A stretch of DNA of 17,784 bases from NCBI GenBank assembly GCA_013043295.1, contig JABDOO010000024.1, forward strand, positions 1 to 17,784. The letters run 5' to 3'. Position 1 is the stretch's first letter; each line of letters begins with the position of its first letter. The notes beneath the pieces are model-generated. The model had not been told where the DNA came from. It searched no databases and saw only the letters and a program-made list of their open reading frames with translations. The position numbers and the translations under genes are program-made. Positions 1-7,503 of the stretch are shown here, piece by piece. This stretch comes from Candidatus Nitrosopumilus sp. Its GTDB lineage: Archaea; Thermoproteota; Nitrososphaeria; Nitrososphaerales; Nitrosopumilaceae.

Positions 1-641
1 ACTACTGGCATTTTCAATTCAAGCTCTCTAAAAATTAATCTATAACACCTTGCAACATCTTTTCTTCTAATGTTGATTCCTTTTGCAATGTCATCTAATG
101 TTCTAGGTGTTTCTGTATTTCTACATGAAGCATAAAGACATGCAGCAACTAATCCTTGAATAGAACGGCCACGTACTAATTTTTTTTCCATTGCTTTTCT
201 GTAAATATAAGCTGCTTTTTCAATTACTGCATCTGTCAATGCAAGTTTGTCTTTTAGTTTATCCATTTCATTAAGTGCTTGTCTCAAATTTCTATCCGCA
301 GAAGAATGGGCTTGACTTCTGCTGTCCCAAGTTCGTAATCTCTCTATTGAACTTTTAACACTGGCTGAAAGTGGCTTACCTGTTGCATCTTTATTTGCAG
401 CACCAATTACTGTTGATAATCCCATGTCGTGCATTGTAAGAGAAGTTCCAGCTCCTGTTCTTGCTTTGTTTCCTTCATCATTTGAAAATGAACGCCATTC
501 TGCCCCTGTATCTGTAATTTTATCGGTAACAACAAAACCGCATTTACTACAAAATAATTCCCCCGTATTTTGATCCGTGACCATTTTCTTGTCTCCACAA
601 GAGGGACACTTTGGACCTGCGACTATTGTGTTTTTAAGCAT
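1..641 (-). CDS. tfb: Transcription initiation factor B (TFB), C-terminus cut off by window edge
   Basis: This is the archaeal counterpart of TFIIB, which binds TBP-TATA and recruits RNA polymerase. Translating the minus strand from the ATG at 641 gives an open frame to the window edge (213 codons). The N-terminal zinc ribbon has all four cysteines: C12-x2-C15 and C31-x2-C34. The B-reader/linker region follows (GAEWRSF, then a TGAGTS...DMGLST stretch), and then the first cyclin repeat, with the RGRSIQGLVAACLYASCR and TPRTLDDIAKGI segments typical of TFB. The second cyclin repeat lies outside the window. This is the more canonical of two TFB genes here (compare 6502-7413, whose zinc ribbon is divergent). 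Multiple TFB paralogues are normal in Thaumarchaeota. Family assignment is secure; which paralogue it is cannot be told. Confidence 0.95.
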   Translation of the reverse strand, partial: MLKNTIVAGPKCPSCGDKKMVTDQNTGELFCSKCGFVVTDKITDTGAEWRSFSNDEGNKARTGAGTSLTMHDMGLSTVIGAANKDATGKPLSASVKSSIERLRTWDSRSQAHSSADRNLRQALNEMDKLKDKLALTDAVIEKAAYIYRKAMEKKLVRGRSIQGLVAACLYASCRNTETPRTLDDIAKGINIRRKDVARCYRLIFRELELKMPV

Positions 642-760
642 AATATATCAAATTGACAAAATCCCTTATTATCCATTTTACCAAATATCTGCAGGTTAAT
701 TGTGTGTAGGTCAAGCTAATTCTCATTCTAGTTTTTTAGAATTTGATCTGATTTGCTAAC

Positions 761-2200
761 TTAACCTAGTAGACAGTATGCATATTCTGGTGAATATGAT
801 GGATACATTATGTTGCTTTTTTCGTTTACATGTTTTAATCCGATAGAGTGACCTAACTCATGAGTCATTATTGTTTCCACACTTTTTACATCATACAATT
901 GAAAACTCCCATCACAATTGTAATCTCCTAATGTGACTTCTACTACTCCTTTTCCTAGATGCGCATGACCAAGTACTCCGTCTCCCAAGTTACGAACTAC
1001 CCATGTTACCCAAACATTTGCTTCATGTTTTAGATTAGTGATCTCAAATTTTATTTTTGCCTTCTGATTTTCTGTAGTTAATTCTTGCTCTTCCCAAAAT
1101 TTGAAAGAATTTTGTAATGTGCTGACATGATCTAATGGGAGACCTGTTGGCTGGTCGTTTATGAAAACTTTGTAATTAATTATGTAAACGTCATCTACAA
1201 TTTGATATGTTGGATCTGGAAAATTCTTTGATGCCTTTTTTGCTTGTTCTTCAAAATTCCATTTTACATAGTCTCTGAGGAATTTTTTAATTACATCCTG
1301 ACTTGGATTGGGAAATTCGATGTATCTTTTTTCTTTAGCAATATTTTTTGAGATGTCTCTGAGATATTTTTCGAACAGATAAAATTCTGCATCTAATTCT
1401 TCTTGTGTTTTTTGTGTTTCATTATGAACACTAACTGTAATTATTCCATTTTCTATTAAATATTGAATTGCTAAAACAAATGCATTATCATCTATTTGAT
1501 TGTCTGCCCACCATCCAGCATTATTTTTTACCCATTCTGGTATGTTTTCATTAGATTCATTTTGCAATTCTACGGGTGGAATTTTGATAATATTATTTTC
1601 TATTAAATACATTAGCGCTGAATTGAATTCCTCATCTGCTATGCTTCCTTGGGACCACCATTTGGCAATTGGTCTGACCCACTCTGGAATTGATGTAATT
1701 TCTGAGTTTGAATTAGTCTTTGGCTTTTCGGTAGGTATGTAGGGATATTTTGAAATTACGTTATTGATAAAATCTTTGTAATTATTAATCACAGTACTAT
1801 TTGGTTTTTCCTTTGAGGCTTTTTCAAAATAATATATTGATTCTTCATATTCACCTAAGTACCCAAAACCTACTCCCATACCTGTCAATGAAATAACATC
1901 ATTTGGTTTGTACTGTATTACTTTGAAAAACTGCTTTAGCGAATTGGCATGATCTCCTAAATTATTTTGAGCAATCCCTTTCATCTGCAGGGTTGAAATA
2001 TTATTTGGTGCAATTTCCAAAATCTCATCATACATGTTGATTGCCTCTTTGTATTCGCCATTTACAAAATGGTTGTTGGCTATTTGGAACATGACTTCTG
2101 GGTCTTGTTCAATTTGTGCAAAAGCAATTTCAAAAGTCACTAATGAACTGATCAACAATATTGACAAAAAATGAAAAATCTTCATCATACTCATTTCCAT
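761..2200 (-). CDS. Secreted TPR / WV-WW repeat / matrixin-like zinc metalloprotease
   Basis: A 479-residue exported protein with three parts. A signal peptide covers residues 1-28 (basic start, hydrophobic core, AFA cleavage region). About three TPR units follow at 33-135. Two copies of a thaumarchaeal repeat sit at about 171-209 (IPEWVRPIAKWW) and 220-256 (IPEWVKNNAGWW), each followed by an acidic stretch and a YLIENxII helix. The C-terminal domain holds HELGHSIGLKH at 447-457, the HExxHxxGxxH zinc site of metzincins, followed eight residues later by a Met-turn NIMYP at 463-467. This spacing fits matrixin/archaemetzincin-like peptidases. A zinc endopeptidase acting outside the membrane is therefore likely; the substrate is unknown. 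The TPR and repeat modules probably mediate binding to surface partners. ATG codons at M1, M3, M5 and M6 are all possible starts; a TATA-like TATAAAC lies about 20 bases upstream of M1 and another further up. Confidence 0.9.
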   Translation of the reverse strand: MEMSMMKIFHFLSILLISSLVTFEIAFAQIEQDPEVMFQIANNHFVNGEYKEAINMYDEILEIAPNNISTLQMKGIAQNNLGDHANSLKQFFKVIQYKPNDVISLTGMGVGFGYLGEYEESIYYFEKASKEKPNSTVINNYKDFINNVISKYPYIPTEKPKTNSNSEITSIPEWVRPIAKWWSQGSIADEEFNSALMYLIENNIIKIPPVELQNESNENIPEWVKNNAGWWADNQIDDNAFVLAIQYLIENGIITVSVHNETQKTQEELDAEFYLFEKYLRDISKNIAKEKRYIEFPNPSQDVIKKFLRDYVKWNFEEQAKKASKNFPDPTYQIVDDVYIINYKVFINDQPTGLPLDHVSTLQNSFKFWEEQELTTENQKAKIKFEITNLKHEANVWVTWVVRNLGDGVLGHAHLGKGVVEVTLGDYNCDGSFQLYDVKSVETIMTHELGHSIGLKHVNEKSNIMYPSYSPEYAYCLLG

Positions 2201-2326
2201 CTTTTTGATTTTGTTTATAGTTTATTTCTAATTTATACTAAAATTAGGCTCGCAATTACCATGATTCTTTTAGTAATTTTTCCATGTTAGAAAATCTTTA
2301 ATTCGTTAATAATTACGAATTTTGTA

Positions 2327-2662
2327 TTGACAAATATTGGTGCAGGTGAAATCATCTATGATTTACGAAAAAAAATTCAGCAGGTGCAATCTGATTTAGA
2401 TCATTTGGGAGAACCTCCAATGAGTATGCCTGAGTTGATTGAATCCTCAAATTTACTTCGCTCAAATGAGTATCTTTCAAAGGCAAATGAAAAGAAAAAT
2501 GAACTGCTAGTTACCTATGAACAATACTCTAAATCTCTGGAAGATTTACTCTCTACTGTTTTTGATATTCAAAAAGATCTTAAAGAAATACTCAAAGAAC
2601 AATCAGCTCTAATTCCATCTAAAAAACAATCCAAATCTAAGCCAAAATCAAAAAGAAAATAA
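2327..2662 (+). CDS. Small coiled-coil protein, unknown function
   Basis: A 111-residue protein I do not recognise. It is strongly charged and predicted mostly helical, with heptad-like spacing from about residue 10 (YDLRKKIQQVQSDLDHL) and again from 45 to 95, interrupted by a PPMSMP turn near residue 30. It ends in a lysine/serine-rich tail (residues 97-111) that could bind nucleic acid or simply be disordered. The start is TTG: an in-frame stop lies at 2288-2290 and no ATG occurs before residue 32, by which point the first helix would be lost. A TTTAAT element near 2297 fits leaderless transcription from that TTG. It is monocistronic, divergent from the metalloprotease and convergent with birA. 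Coding status is well supported by composition and length; function is open. Confidence 0.75.
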   Translation: MTNIGAGEIIYDLRKKIQQVQSDLDHLGEPPMSMPELIESSNLLRSNEYLSKANEKKNELLVTYEQYSKSLEDLLSTVFDIQKDLKEILKEQSALIPSKKQSKSKPKSKRK

Positions 2663-2669
2663 ATAATTT

Positions 2670-3671
2670 TTACAAATGAACAATATCTCCTGCAATTATT
2701 TTATGCAAGTTATTGTTATCAGATACTATCAATGATCCATCGTCTTCAATTTTAATTGCTTTACCTTTGATTTTTTTCTTTGCAGTCTGTATTTCTACAT
2801 TTTTTCCTATGGTTGATGACCTTGATGTCCATTCAGAAACAATCTTTTTAATTTTTTTCTCGTTCAGTAATTTGTAAATTTTCTCTAGTTCTACTAGAAA
2901 CGTTTGGACAAGTAAAATAGGTTTTATTTTCTGGTTTTGTGCTTTTAGTGATGCAACTCCGTAAAAATTTGGTGTTTCTTTTAGTGTCTTTTCAATTTGT
3001 TTTGCATTTACATCAAAATTGATTCCTACTCCTAAAACTAGATTTTCAATTTTATTTGATTCTAATGAAGCATCTACTAGCATACCTGCTACTTTTTTAC
3101 CATTAATTGTGATATCGTTTGGCCACTTTAATTCTGGTTTGATTGAAAATGTTTTTTCTATTGCAATTGATAGTGCAAGTGCTGATGCAATAGGAAATAA
3201 TGTGGTAACTGAAATATCGAATTTTGGTTTTAAAATAATGGAAATCCAAATACCTCCTTTTGGAGAAATCCATTTTCTTCCAGACCTTCCTCGACCTCCT
3301 GTCTGTTTGGCTGCAATGATGACAACTCCTTCATTTTCAACAGTATCTGCCATTTTTAACGCCTGATTTTGGGTGGAATCTATTGAATCAAAGTAGTAGG
3401 CTTGTTGACCAATGGTTTTAGTTTTTAAATTTGCAGTAATCTCCCATGGGAGTAATAATTCTGAATTTGCGATTAATTTGTATCCTAATTTTTGCTTTGA
3501 TTCTACAATGTATCCTAATTCTTGAATCTTTTTGATGTGCTTCCACACTGCTACTCTGCTAATTCTTAATACATCACTCAAATCCTGTCCAGAGAGATAT
3601 TCTGTATTATGTGTCTGTAAAAATGTCAGCACTTTGACCAATCCTGGATTATCAAAAGAATTGTAAATCAA
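2670..3671 (-). CDS. birA: Biotin-protein ligase BirA with N-terminal winged helix
   Basis: It activates biotin as biotinyl-AMP and transfers it to the biotin carrier of carboxylases; in ammonia-oxidising archaea that is the acetyl/propionyl-CoA carboxylase of carbon fixation. The 333 residues divide into a winged-helix domain (about 8-65, with VAVWKHIKKIQELGY), the catalytic domain with DST at 98-100, the biotin/ATP loop GGRGRSGRKW at 125-134, KWPND at 182-186 and GKKVAGML at 191-198, and a C-terminal SH3-like domain (about 285-333). The winged helix suggests a bifunctional repressor-ligase. The start is TTG at 3671: a TATA element (minus-strand GTTTTATACT, 3693-3702) is centred 26 bases upstream, which fits a leaderless transcript, and the next ATG would delete the winged helix. 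Confidence 0.96.
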   Translation of the reverse strand: MIYNSFDNPGLVKVLTFLQTHNTEYLSGQDLSDVLRISRVAVWKHIKKIQELGYIVESKQKLGYKLIANSELLLPWEITANLKTKTIGQQAYYFDSIDSTQNQALKMADTVENEGVVIIAAKQTGGRGRSGRKWISPKGGIWISIILKPKFDISVTTLFPIASALALSIAIEKTFSIKPELKWPNDITINGKKVAGMLVDASLESNKIENLVLGVGINFDVNAKQIEKTLKETPNFYGVASLKAQNQKIKPILLVQTFLVELEKIYKLLNEKKIKKIVSEWTSRSSTIGKNVEIQTAKKKIKGKAIKIEDDGSLIVSDNNNLHKIIAGDIVHL

Positions 3672-3692
3672 CTATATCTTGTTTTTATCTCA

Positions 3693-3702
3693 AGTATAAA
3701 AC
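3693..3702 (-). promoter_or_regulatory. TATA box of birA
   Basis: The minus strand reads GTTTTATACT here, centred about 26 bases before the TTG at 3671. That is the distance expected when transcription starts at the start codon, and it is the main argument for the TTG start. It lies between birA and the upstream gene ending at 3708, so birA has its own promoter. Confidence 0.55.
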
Positions 3703-3707
3703 ACAAA

Positions 3708-4214
3708 CTAGAATCCTATATCAAAATCGAATCCACCATCATCCATTCCACCATCATCCATGCCTCCCTCTCCTGTTTCTGGCATATTTTCTGCTGGAAC
3801 ATAATCTGACATTGCCATTCCCATCATACTAAACATCATACTAAACATCATCATGTCCATTATCCCAAAGAACATCATTGTAGGAATGAATGATTTGTTA
3901 TTTTCCATTTCGTCTTTTAATTTTTCTTTGTCTCCACTTTTGTATAACAATGACATTTGATTCCATTTTGTCTGTAATTCATGAACTCTTTCATCCACTT
4001 CTCTTGAACCTTTTTCAGTAGTAGTGATCTCTATTTTAAGTCCAAACCAACCTTTCTTTTCTTGTGTTTGAATGAGGCCTCTTTTTTCTAATTGCTCCAA
4101 AATGGAATTCAATTCTTCAGGTTTAATTTGGGTCATTTTTTGAATTTTATCAAATTTTTTCATTCCATGTTTTATTGCACCTAATACGATAAGATCTTTA
4201 GGCTCTGATTCCAT
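3708..4214 (-). CDS. Winged-helix protein with methionine-rich hydrophobic segment and Gly-Asp tail
   Basis: A 168-residue protein. Residues about 5-75 form a winged-helix DNA-binding fold: a helical start (KDLIVLGAIKHGMKKFDKI), a recognition-helix region (IKPEELNSILEQLEKRGLI) and a wing with GLKIEITTTEKG. A short helix follows (about 75-105). Residues 112-135 are very unusual: 12 of about 24 are methionine, mixed with Phe, Gly and Ile, so the segment could be a membrane helix or a Cu(I)-binding methionine cluster. The tail (147-168) is Gly/Asp-rich and contains GGMDDGGMDDGG, encoded by a 15-bp tandem repeat. The family looks like archaeal transcription regulators of the MarR/PadR-like winged-helix type, but I cannot name it. 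It may be a membrane-tethered or metal-responsive regulator; that is inference. It is transcribed alone, upstream of birA. Confidence 0.8.
   Translation of the reverse strand: MESEPKDLIVLGAIKHGMKKFDKIQKMTQIKPEELNSILEQLEKRGLIQTQEKKGWFGLKIEITTTEKGSREVDERVHELQTKWNQMSLLYKSGDKEKLKDEMENNKSFIPTMMFFGIMDMMMFSMMFSMMGMAMSDYVPAENMPETGEGGMDDGGMDDGGFDFDIGF
3733..3761. repeat. 15-bp tandem repeat, two copies, in the Gly-Asp tail
   Basis: CCACCATCATCCAT occurs at 3733-3746 and again at 3748-3761 (period 15). On the minus strand it encodes the doubled MDDGG unit at the C-terminus of the winged-helix protein. It looks like an in-frame slippage duplication, so copy number may vary between strains. Confidence 0.85.
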
Positions 4215-4301
4215 ATTTTTTCATTATAATAACTGGTAAAAAATTCTTCGCTTCAAACATCCAAATTCAAAAATTATATTCATGAAATACTCGTATCTAT
4301 T

Positions 4302-4715
4302 ATGGAACAAGATCCATCATCAGACGAACAAATTCGTGAAATTCTTGAACTAAATAAAATAGCGGTAGTTGGAATGTCTAAAAATTCCTCAAAAGCTGCT
4401 CATTACGTGCCCAAATATCTCCATGATAATGGTTATGATGTTACTCCTGTAAATCCAAATGCAGATAATATTTTAGGAAAAAAATGCTATGACTCTGTTG
4501 ATGATATCGATGAAGAAATTGACATAGTTGATATCTTTAGACCCTCTGATCAAGTACTGCCGATAGTACAAGAAGCAATAAAGAAAAAGCCCAAAGTTAT
4601 TTGGCTTCAAGAAGGAATTCATAATCCTGAAGCAGAGGAACTTGCAAAAAAAGCTGGAATTAAAGTGATTTTTAATCGATGCATGCTAGCAGAACATCAG
4701 AGATTATCAAAATGA
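4302..4715 (+). CDS. CoA-binding (YccU-type) Rossmann protein
   Basis: A 137-residue single-domain protein of the CoA_binding / YccU family, related to the nucleotide-binding domain of succinyl-CoA synthetase alpha and acyl-CoA synthetases. The Rossmann strand and loop IAVVGMSKNSSKAAHYV lies at about 20-36, followed by GYDVTPVNPNA (44-54), the central VDIFRPSDQV segment, and the C-terminal VIWLQEGIHNPEAEELA with FNRCMLAEH. Members bind CoA, but their cellular role is poorly defined. The start is ATG at 4302 with an AATTATATT element centred about 26 bases upstream, so it is likely leaderless. The stop overlaps the next gene's ATG (ATGA), indicating one transcript with translational coupling. 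Confidence 0.92.
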   Translation: MEQDPSSDEQIREILELNKIAVVGMSKNSSKAAHYVPKYLHDNGYDVTPVNPNADNILGKKCYDSVDDIDEEIDIVDIFRPSDQVLPIVQEAIKKKPKVIWLQEGIHNPEAEELAKKAGIKVIFNRCMLAEHQRLSK

Positions 4716-5077
4716 CTGATTTTGAAATTTTTTATCAAGATCTACTAAAACTCGTTAAAAAATATGAAAATCAAAATATTCCTCTAAAAATAGAAAAGGA
4801 TCTTGAAAATGACATTGTAAAAATATTTGGAGAAAAAATTACATCATTATCTAGAGCTCAAAATGGTCTTAATGATGTAACTGAACTTGCATATACTACT
4901 GCAGAGCACCATCCCTATTGGAATTTAATTTACAATTGTTCAGAAATAACAAACACTGTTTTAGAAAAATGGAAATCTTCTCTATCTGATGAAGATATTT
5001 CTGATGTTGAATGGGCAATCAGAGAATTAAATCAGACTCTAGAAAAAATCAAAAAGAAAAAATTGTCTAATAACTAG
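4712..5077 (+). CDS. Small acidic helical protein coupled to the CoA-binding gene, unknown function
   Basis: A 121-residue protein starting MTDFEIFYQDLLKLVKKYEN. I chose the ATG at 4712 because it overlaps the upstream stop as ATGA, a classic coupling arrangement; the frame stays open to 4679, but that would add 11 residues inside the CoA-binding gene without a conserved look. The sequence is helical and charged, with a central segment containing TAEHHPYWNLIYNCSEIT (about 70-87), whose HH, W and C residues are the only obvious candidates for conserved function, and a lysine-rich C-terminus. No family is recognised. The overlap implies stoichiometric expression with the CoA-binding protein, perhaps as a partner. 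Confidence 0.8.
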   Translation: MTDFEIFYQDLLKLVKKYENQNIPLKIEKDLENDIVKIFGEKITSLSRAQNGLNDVTELAYTTAEHHPYWNLIYNCSEITNTVLEKWKSSLSDEDISDVEWAIRELNQTLEKIKKKKLSNN

Positions 5078-5082
5078 GCAGA

Positions 5083-5092
5083 GATAAATATT
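5083..5092 (+). promoter_or_regulatory. Possible TATA box of the GTPase gene
   Basis: GATAAATATT lies about 24 bases before the ATG at 5112, in a 34-base gap after the preceding gene. This suggests the GTPase has its own leaderless promoter, although read-through from 4302 is also possible. Confidence 0.4.
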
Positions 5093-5111
5093 CTACAGTG
5101 GTAATCATTCT

Positions 5112-6323
5112 ATGCCTATCAAAATTGGATTAATCGGTAAAACCAATACTGGAAAAACAACTTTCTTTAACTCTGCAACATTATCTTCCGAAGAAATTTC
5201 TTCATATCCATTCACCACAAAATCTCCTGTTTCTGGAATTGCACACGCCATATCCTTATGCGTTCATCCTGAATTTAAAATTCAAGATAATCCAAACAAT
5301 TCTAAATGTCTTGATGGATGGAGATATATCCCAATTGAACTAATTGATTTGCCTGGGCTCATAAAAGATGCTTGGAAGGGGAAAGGTTTGGGCAATCAAT
5401 TTTTATCAATTGCCGCACAATCTGATGCCTTACTTCATGTGGTGGATGCCTCTGGAGGAATTGATTCGACTGGGCAAATTACTGAAGTTGGATCCGGTGA
5501 TCCAATATCTGATTTTGCAGATATTGAAGAAGAATTGATAATGTGGTATCATAAAATTTTAGAAGGAAATCGAGATAAAGTTTCAAAATTAATTAAATCA
5601 GGTTCAGATGTTTTAGATGCCATTACTGATCTTTATCGTGGAATTGGTGTAACTAAAGATCATGTGAAAGAAACTTTCCATGCAACAAATTTGGAGGAAA
5701 AAGTTTTTGATGATTTTGATATGATAGATACCAAGAAATTTGCTTCATATTTAAGAAAAATTTCAAAGCCTACTTTGATTGTAGCAAACAAAGTTGATGT
5801 TGAGGGGGCTGACAAAAACTTTGCACGATTAAGAGAAAAATATAATGATTCTATTGTAATTCCTGTAAGTGGCGATAGTGAATTTGTACTCCGTCGTGCA
5901 GAACAAAAAGGGCTGATAAAGTATTCTCCAGGTTCAGAAACATTTGAAATAATTAAATCTGATGAATTAAATGAAAAACAAAACAATGCTCTAAATTTTA
6001 TTAAAAAAGGAATCATGGGTGAATATATGAGAACTGGTGTTCAATTTGCAATTAATGTTGCAGTCTTCAAACTACTGAAAATGAATTCTATTTACCCTGT
6101 AGCCGATGAGAAGAATTTAGCAGATAAAAAAGGACGTGTACTGCCTGATCTTATTTTGCTAAAAGATGGTGCTACTATTAATGATCTTGCAAAAGAAATT
6201 CATTCTGATTTAACAAAAGGATTATTGTATGGAAAGGATTTAAGGTACAATCTAAGATTGCCTACTGATTACCAACTAAGAGATAGAGATGTTGTATCTC
6301 TAATTAGTGCATCAAAAAAATAA
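5112..6323 (+). CDS. ychF: YchF/Obg-like translation-associated GTPase with TGS domain
   Basis: A 403-residue P-loop NTPase of the OBG family, archaeal YchF-like branch. The visible G motifs are: G1 GKTNTGKTT at 9-17, a YPFTT segment (32-36) in the switch I region, G3 DLPG at 79-82 followed by LIKDAWKGKGLGNQFL (switch II), and G4 NKVD at 226-229. The intact NKxD argues for GTP use; bacterial/eukaryotic YchF/OLA1 often has a changed G4 and prefers ATP. A TGS domain occupies about 342-400 (LPDLILLKDGATINDLA ... RDVVSLISA) and probably contacts RNA or ribosomes. A long helical insert sits between G3 and G4 (about 135-215). The role is ribosome- or translation-associated by family; the exact function in archaea is not settled. 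Its stop directly abuts the stop of the convergent zinc-ribbon gene. Confidence 0.93.
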   Translation: MPIKIGLIGKTNTGKTTFFNSATLSSEEISSYPFTTKSPVSGIAHAISLCVHPEFKIQDNPNNSKCLDGWRYIPIELIDLPGLIKDAWKGKGLGNQFLSIAAQSDALLHVVDASGGIDSTGQITEVGSGDPISDFADIEEELIMWYHKILEGNRDKVSKLIKSGSDVLDAITDLYRGIGVTKDHVKETFHATNLEEKVFDDFDMIDTKKFASYLRKISKPTLIVANKVDVEGADKNFARLREKYNDSIVIPVSGDSEFVLRRAEQKGLIKYSPGSETFEIIKSDELNEKQNNALNFIKKGIMGEYMRTGVQFAINVAVFKLLKMNSIYPVADEKNLADKKGRVLPDLILLKDGATINDLAKEIHSDLTKGLLYGKDLRYNLRLPTDYQLRDRDVVSLISASKK

Positions 6324-6509
6324 TCATTTCTGCTTTTTACTTCTTGGTTTTGTTCTCAAAACAGCCTTACAGCAGATACAGCGTGTATCATCTACTTTCA
6401 AAAATATTCCGCAAAAAGTACATCTTTTTTGTCCAATTTCATACCTAATTTTGTTTGGAACTGGTTCTGCCTTATGCATTTGACAAATTCCCCTACATGT
6501 TCTACCCAT
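6324..6509 (-). CDS. 61-residue zinc-ribbon protein in TFB operon
   Basis: A tiny basic protein beginning MGRTCRGICQMHK. A CxxxC pair sits near the start (C5, C9), followed by a CTFC...CICC pair (C30-x2-C33 and C44-x2-C47) and a Lys/Arg-rich tail. The second set is a standard four-cysteine zinc ribbon of the RNA/DNA-binding type. I start it at the ATG at 6509, not the GTG at 6518: GGAGGTG (6516-6522) is a strong Shine-Dalgarno six bases before that ATG, and the GTG lies inside it. It overlaps the last eight bases of the TFB gene, so the two are translationally coupled. The conserved-looking N-terminus suggests a widespread thaumarchaeal protein; a role with TFB or RNA polymerase is inference from the operon only. 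Confidence 0.85.
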   Translation of the reverse strand: MGRTCRGICQMHKAEPVPNKIRYEIGQKRCTFCGIFLKVDDTRCICCKAVLRTKPRSKKQK

Positions 6510-7413
6510 TAATTTCACCTCCGATTTTTTGTTTGATTTCTTTAGTTCTGTCTCTGATTGTTACTGCACTTATTCCTGAGGCATCAGAAATTTTTATCTG
6601 AGTAATTTTTTCTTCATTCATCACTGCTGCCAAATTAATTGCAGCAGCCGCCATTGCCATTGGATTTTTACTTGTTGAGACATTTTTCTTTGATGCAAGC
6701 CCTAGAATCTTAAATGCCAATCTTTCTGTTTTCTCTGATAATCCTACTGCTTTTGCAACTCTGGTGACAAACTCATTAGGATTATATGCATCTGGATGTA
6801 AATCCAATTCTTTCACAATGAATCTGTAAATTCTTTGTAGATTTTTTTTCTTAATGTTTCCTGCATTGGCAACATCCTGTAAGGTTCTTGGTGTGTCAGT
6901 TAATCTACATGTAATGTATACGGTTGCGCATAACATTGAAGTTGTTGATCTTCCAGCCAAAATCCTCTTTGCAGCAATTTTTCTAAATAAATATGCTGTT
7001 TCTTCAACCACCGATTCAGGCAGTCCTAATTTTGAACTTATTCCGTCTAAAAGCGTAAATGCTTTTTGAAATGATTTTACTGATATTGCAGAACGACTAT
7101 TTCTATCCCACATTCTTAAGCGGTAAAACATTCTACGGTTTTCCTTTGACAAAGATTTTCCTGTAGAGTCCCTGTCTTGTGACTCCATTATTGTTGAAAG
7201 ACCTCTATCTGCCATCTTCAAAGATGTCTTCATCCCGACTCTGGAATTATTTTGATAATCTTCTGAGCTAAAACCTGTTACCTCTAGACTGCTATCAATT
7301 GCTTTTTCAGATGAAACAGCACCACAATTACTGCATGCGATTTCCCCTGTATATCCGTCTGTCACTATCAAATTCTTTTTACAACTTTTTTGATGTACTA
7401 ATTCTGCATTCAT
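6502..7413 (-). CDS. tfb: TFB paralogue with divergent zinc ribbon
   Basis: A second transcription factor B, 303 residues, with two complete cyclin repeats (about 105-195, containing AAKRILAGRSTTSMLCATVY and TPRTLQDVANAG; and about 205-300, containing VTRVAKAVGLSEKTERLA and NPMAMAAAAINLAA), ending in a recognition-helix segment SGISAVTIRDR. The zinc ribbon is altered: C27-x2-C30 is present, but the first knuckle has only C11, with H7 as the plausible fourth ligand (H-x3-C). The linker (TSLKMADRGLSTIMESQDRDSTGK) is conserved. The leaderless start is ATG at 7413 with a TATA element (TAAATAATTT, minus) about 24 bases upstream. Its promoter carries a TTAGCACTAG copy, like several genes to its right, so it may be part of, or control, the same regulon. 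It is followed in operon by the zinc-ribbon gene. Confidence 0.95.
   Translation of the reverse strand: MNAELVHQKSCKKNLIVTDGYTGEIACSNCGAVSSEKAIDSSLEVTGFSSEDYQNNSRVGMKTSLKMADRGLSTIMESQDRDSTGKSLSKENRRMFYRLRMWDRNSRSAISVKSFQKAFTLLDGISSKLGLPESVVEETAYLFRKIAAKRILAGRSTTSMLCATVYITCRLTDTPRTLQDVANAGNIKKKNLQRIYRFIVKELDLHPDAYNPNEFVTRVAKAVGLSEKTERLAFKILGLASKKNVSTSKNPMAMAAAAINLAAVMNEEKITQIKISDASGISAVTIRDRTKEIKQKIGGEING
6516..6522 (-). promoter_or_regulatory. Shine-Dalgarno site fixing the zinc-ribbon start
   Basis: The minus strand reads GGAGGTG, then six bases, then ATG at 6509. It stands out because most genes in the window appear leaderless; here an internal operon gene uses a ribosome-binding site that lies inside the TFB coding sequence. 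Confidence 0.75.
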
Positions 7414-7430
7414 GTCTAAATTATGGTTTT

Positions 7431-7470
7431 AAATTATTTAAGGCACCTAAATTTTCTAATCTAGTGCTAA
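7431..7470 (-). promoter_or_regulatory. TFB promoter with TTAGCACTAG element
   Basis: Reading the minus strand: TTAGCACTAG at 7470-7461, ten bases, TTAGGTGCCT at 7450-7441, then the TATA element TAAATAATTT at 7440-7431. The layout (decamer, about 20 bp, decamer-like sequence, TATA box) mirrors the promoters of 8430, 10619 minus, 10787 and 15249, although the TATA-proximal copy here matches only in its first four bases. Confidence 0.5.
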
Positions 7471-7503
7471 ATTAGACTCTATTTTAGGCATGAATACTCA
7501 ATT

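Noticed and set aside
407..598. 63-codon minus frame inside the first TFB gene
   Set aside because: Out of frame with the TFB reading that starts at 641, which has all zinc ligands.
1500..1742. Plus-strand open frame of 80 codons opposite the metalloprotease
   Set aside because: It mirrors the two WV-WW repeats of the real gene on the other strand; no start signals or own family.
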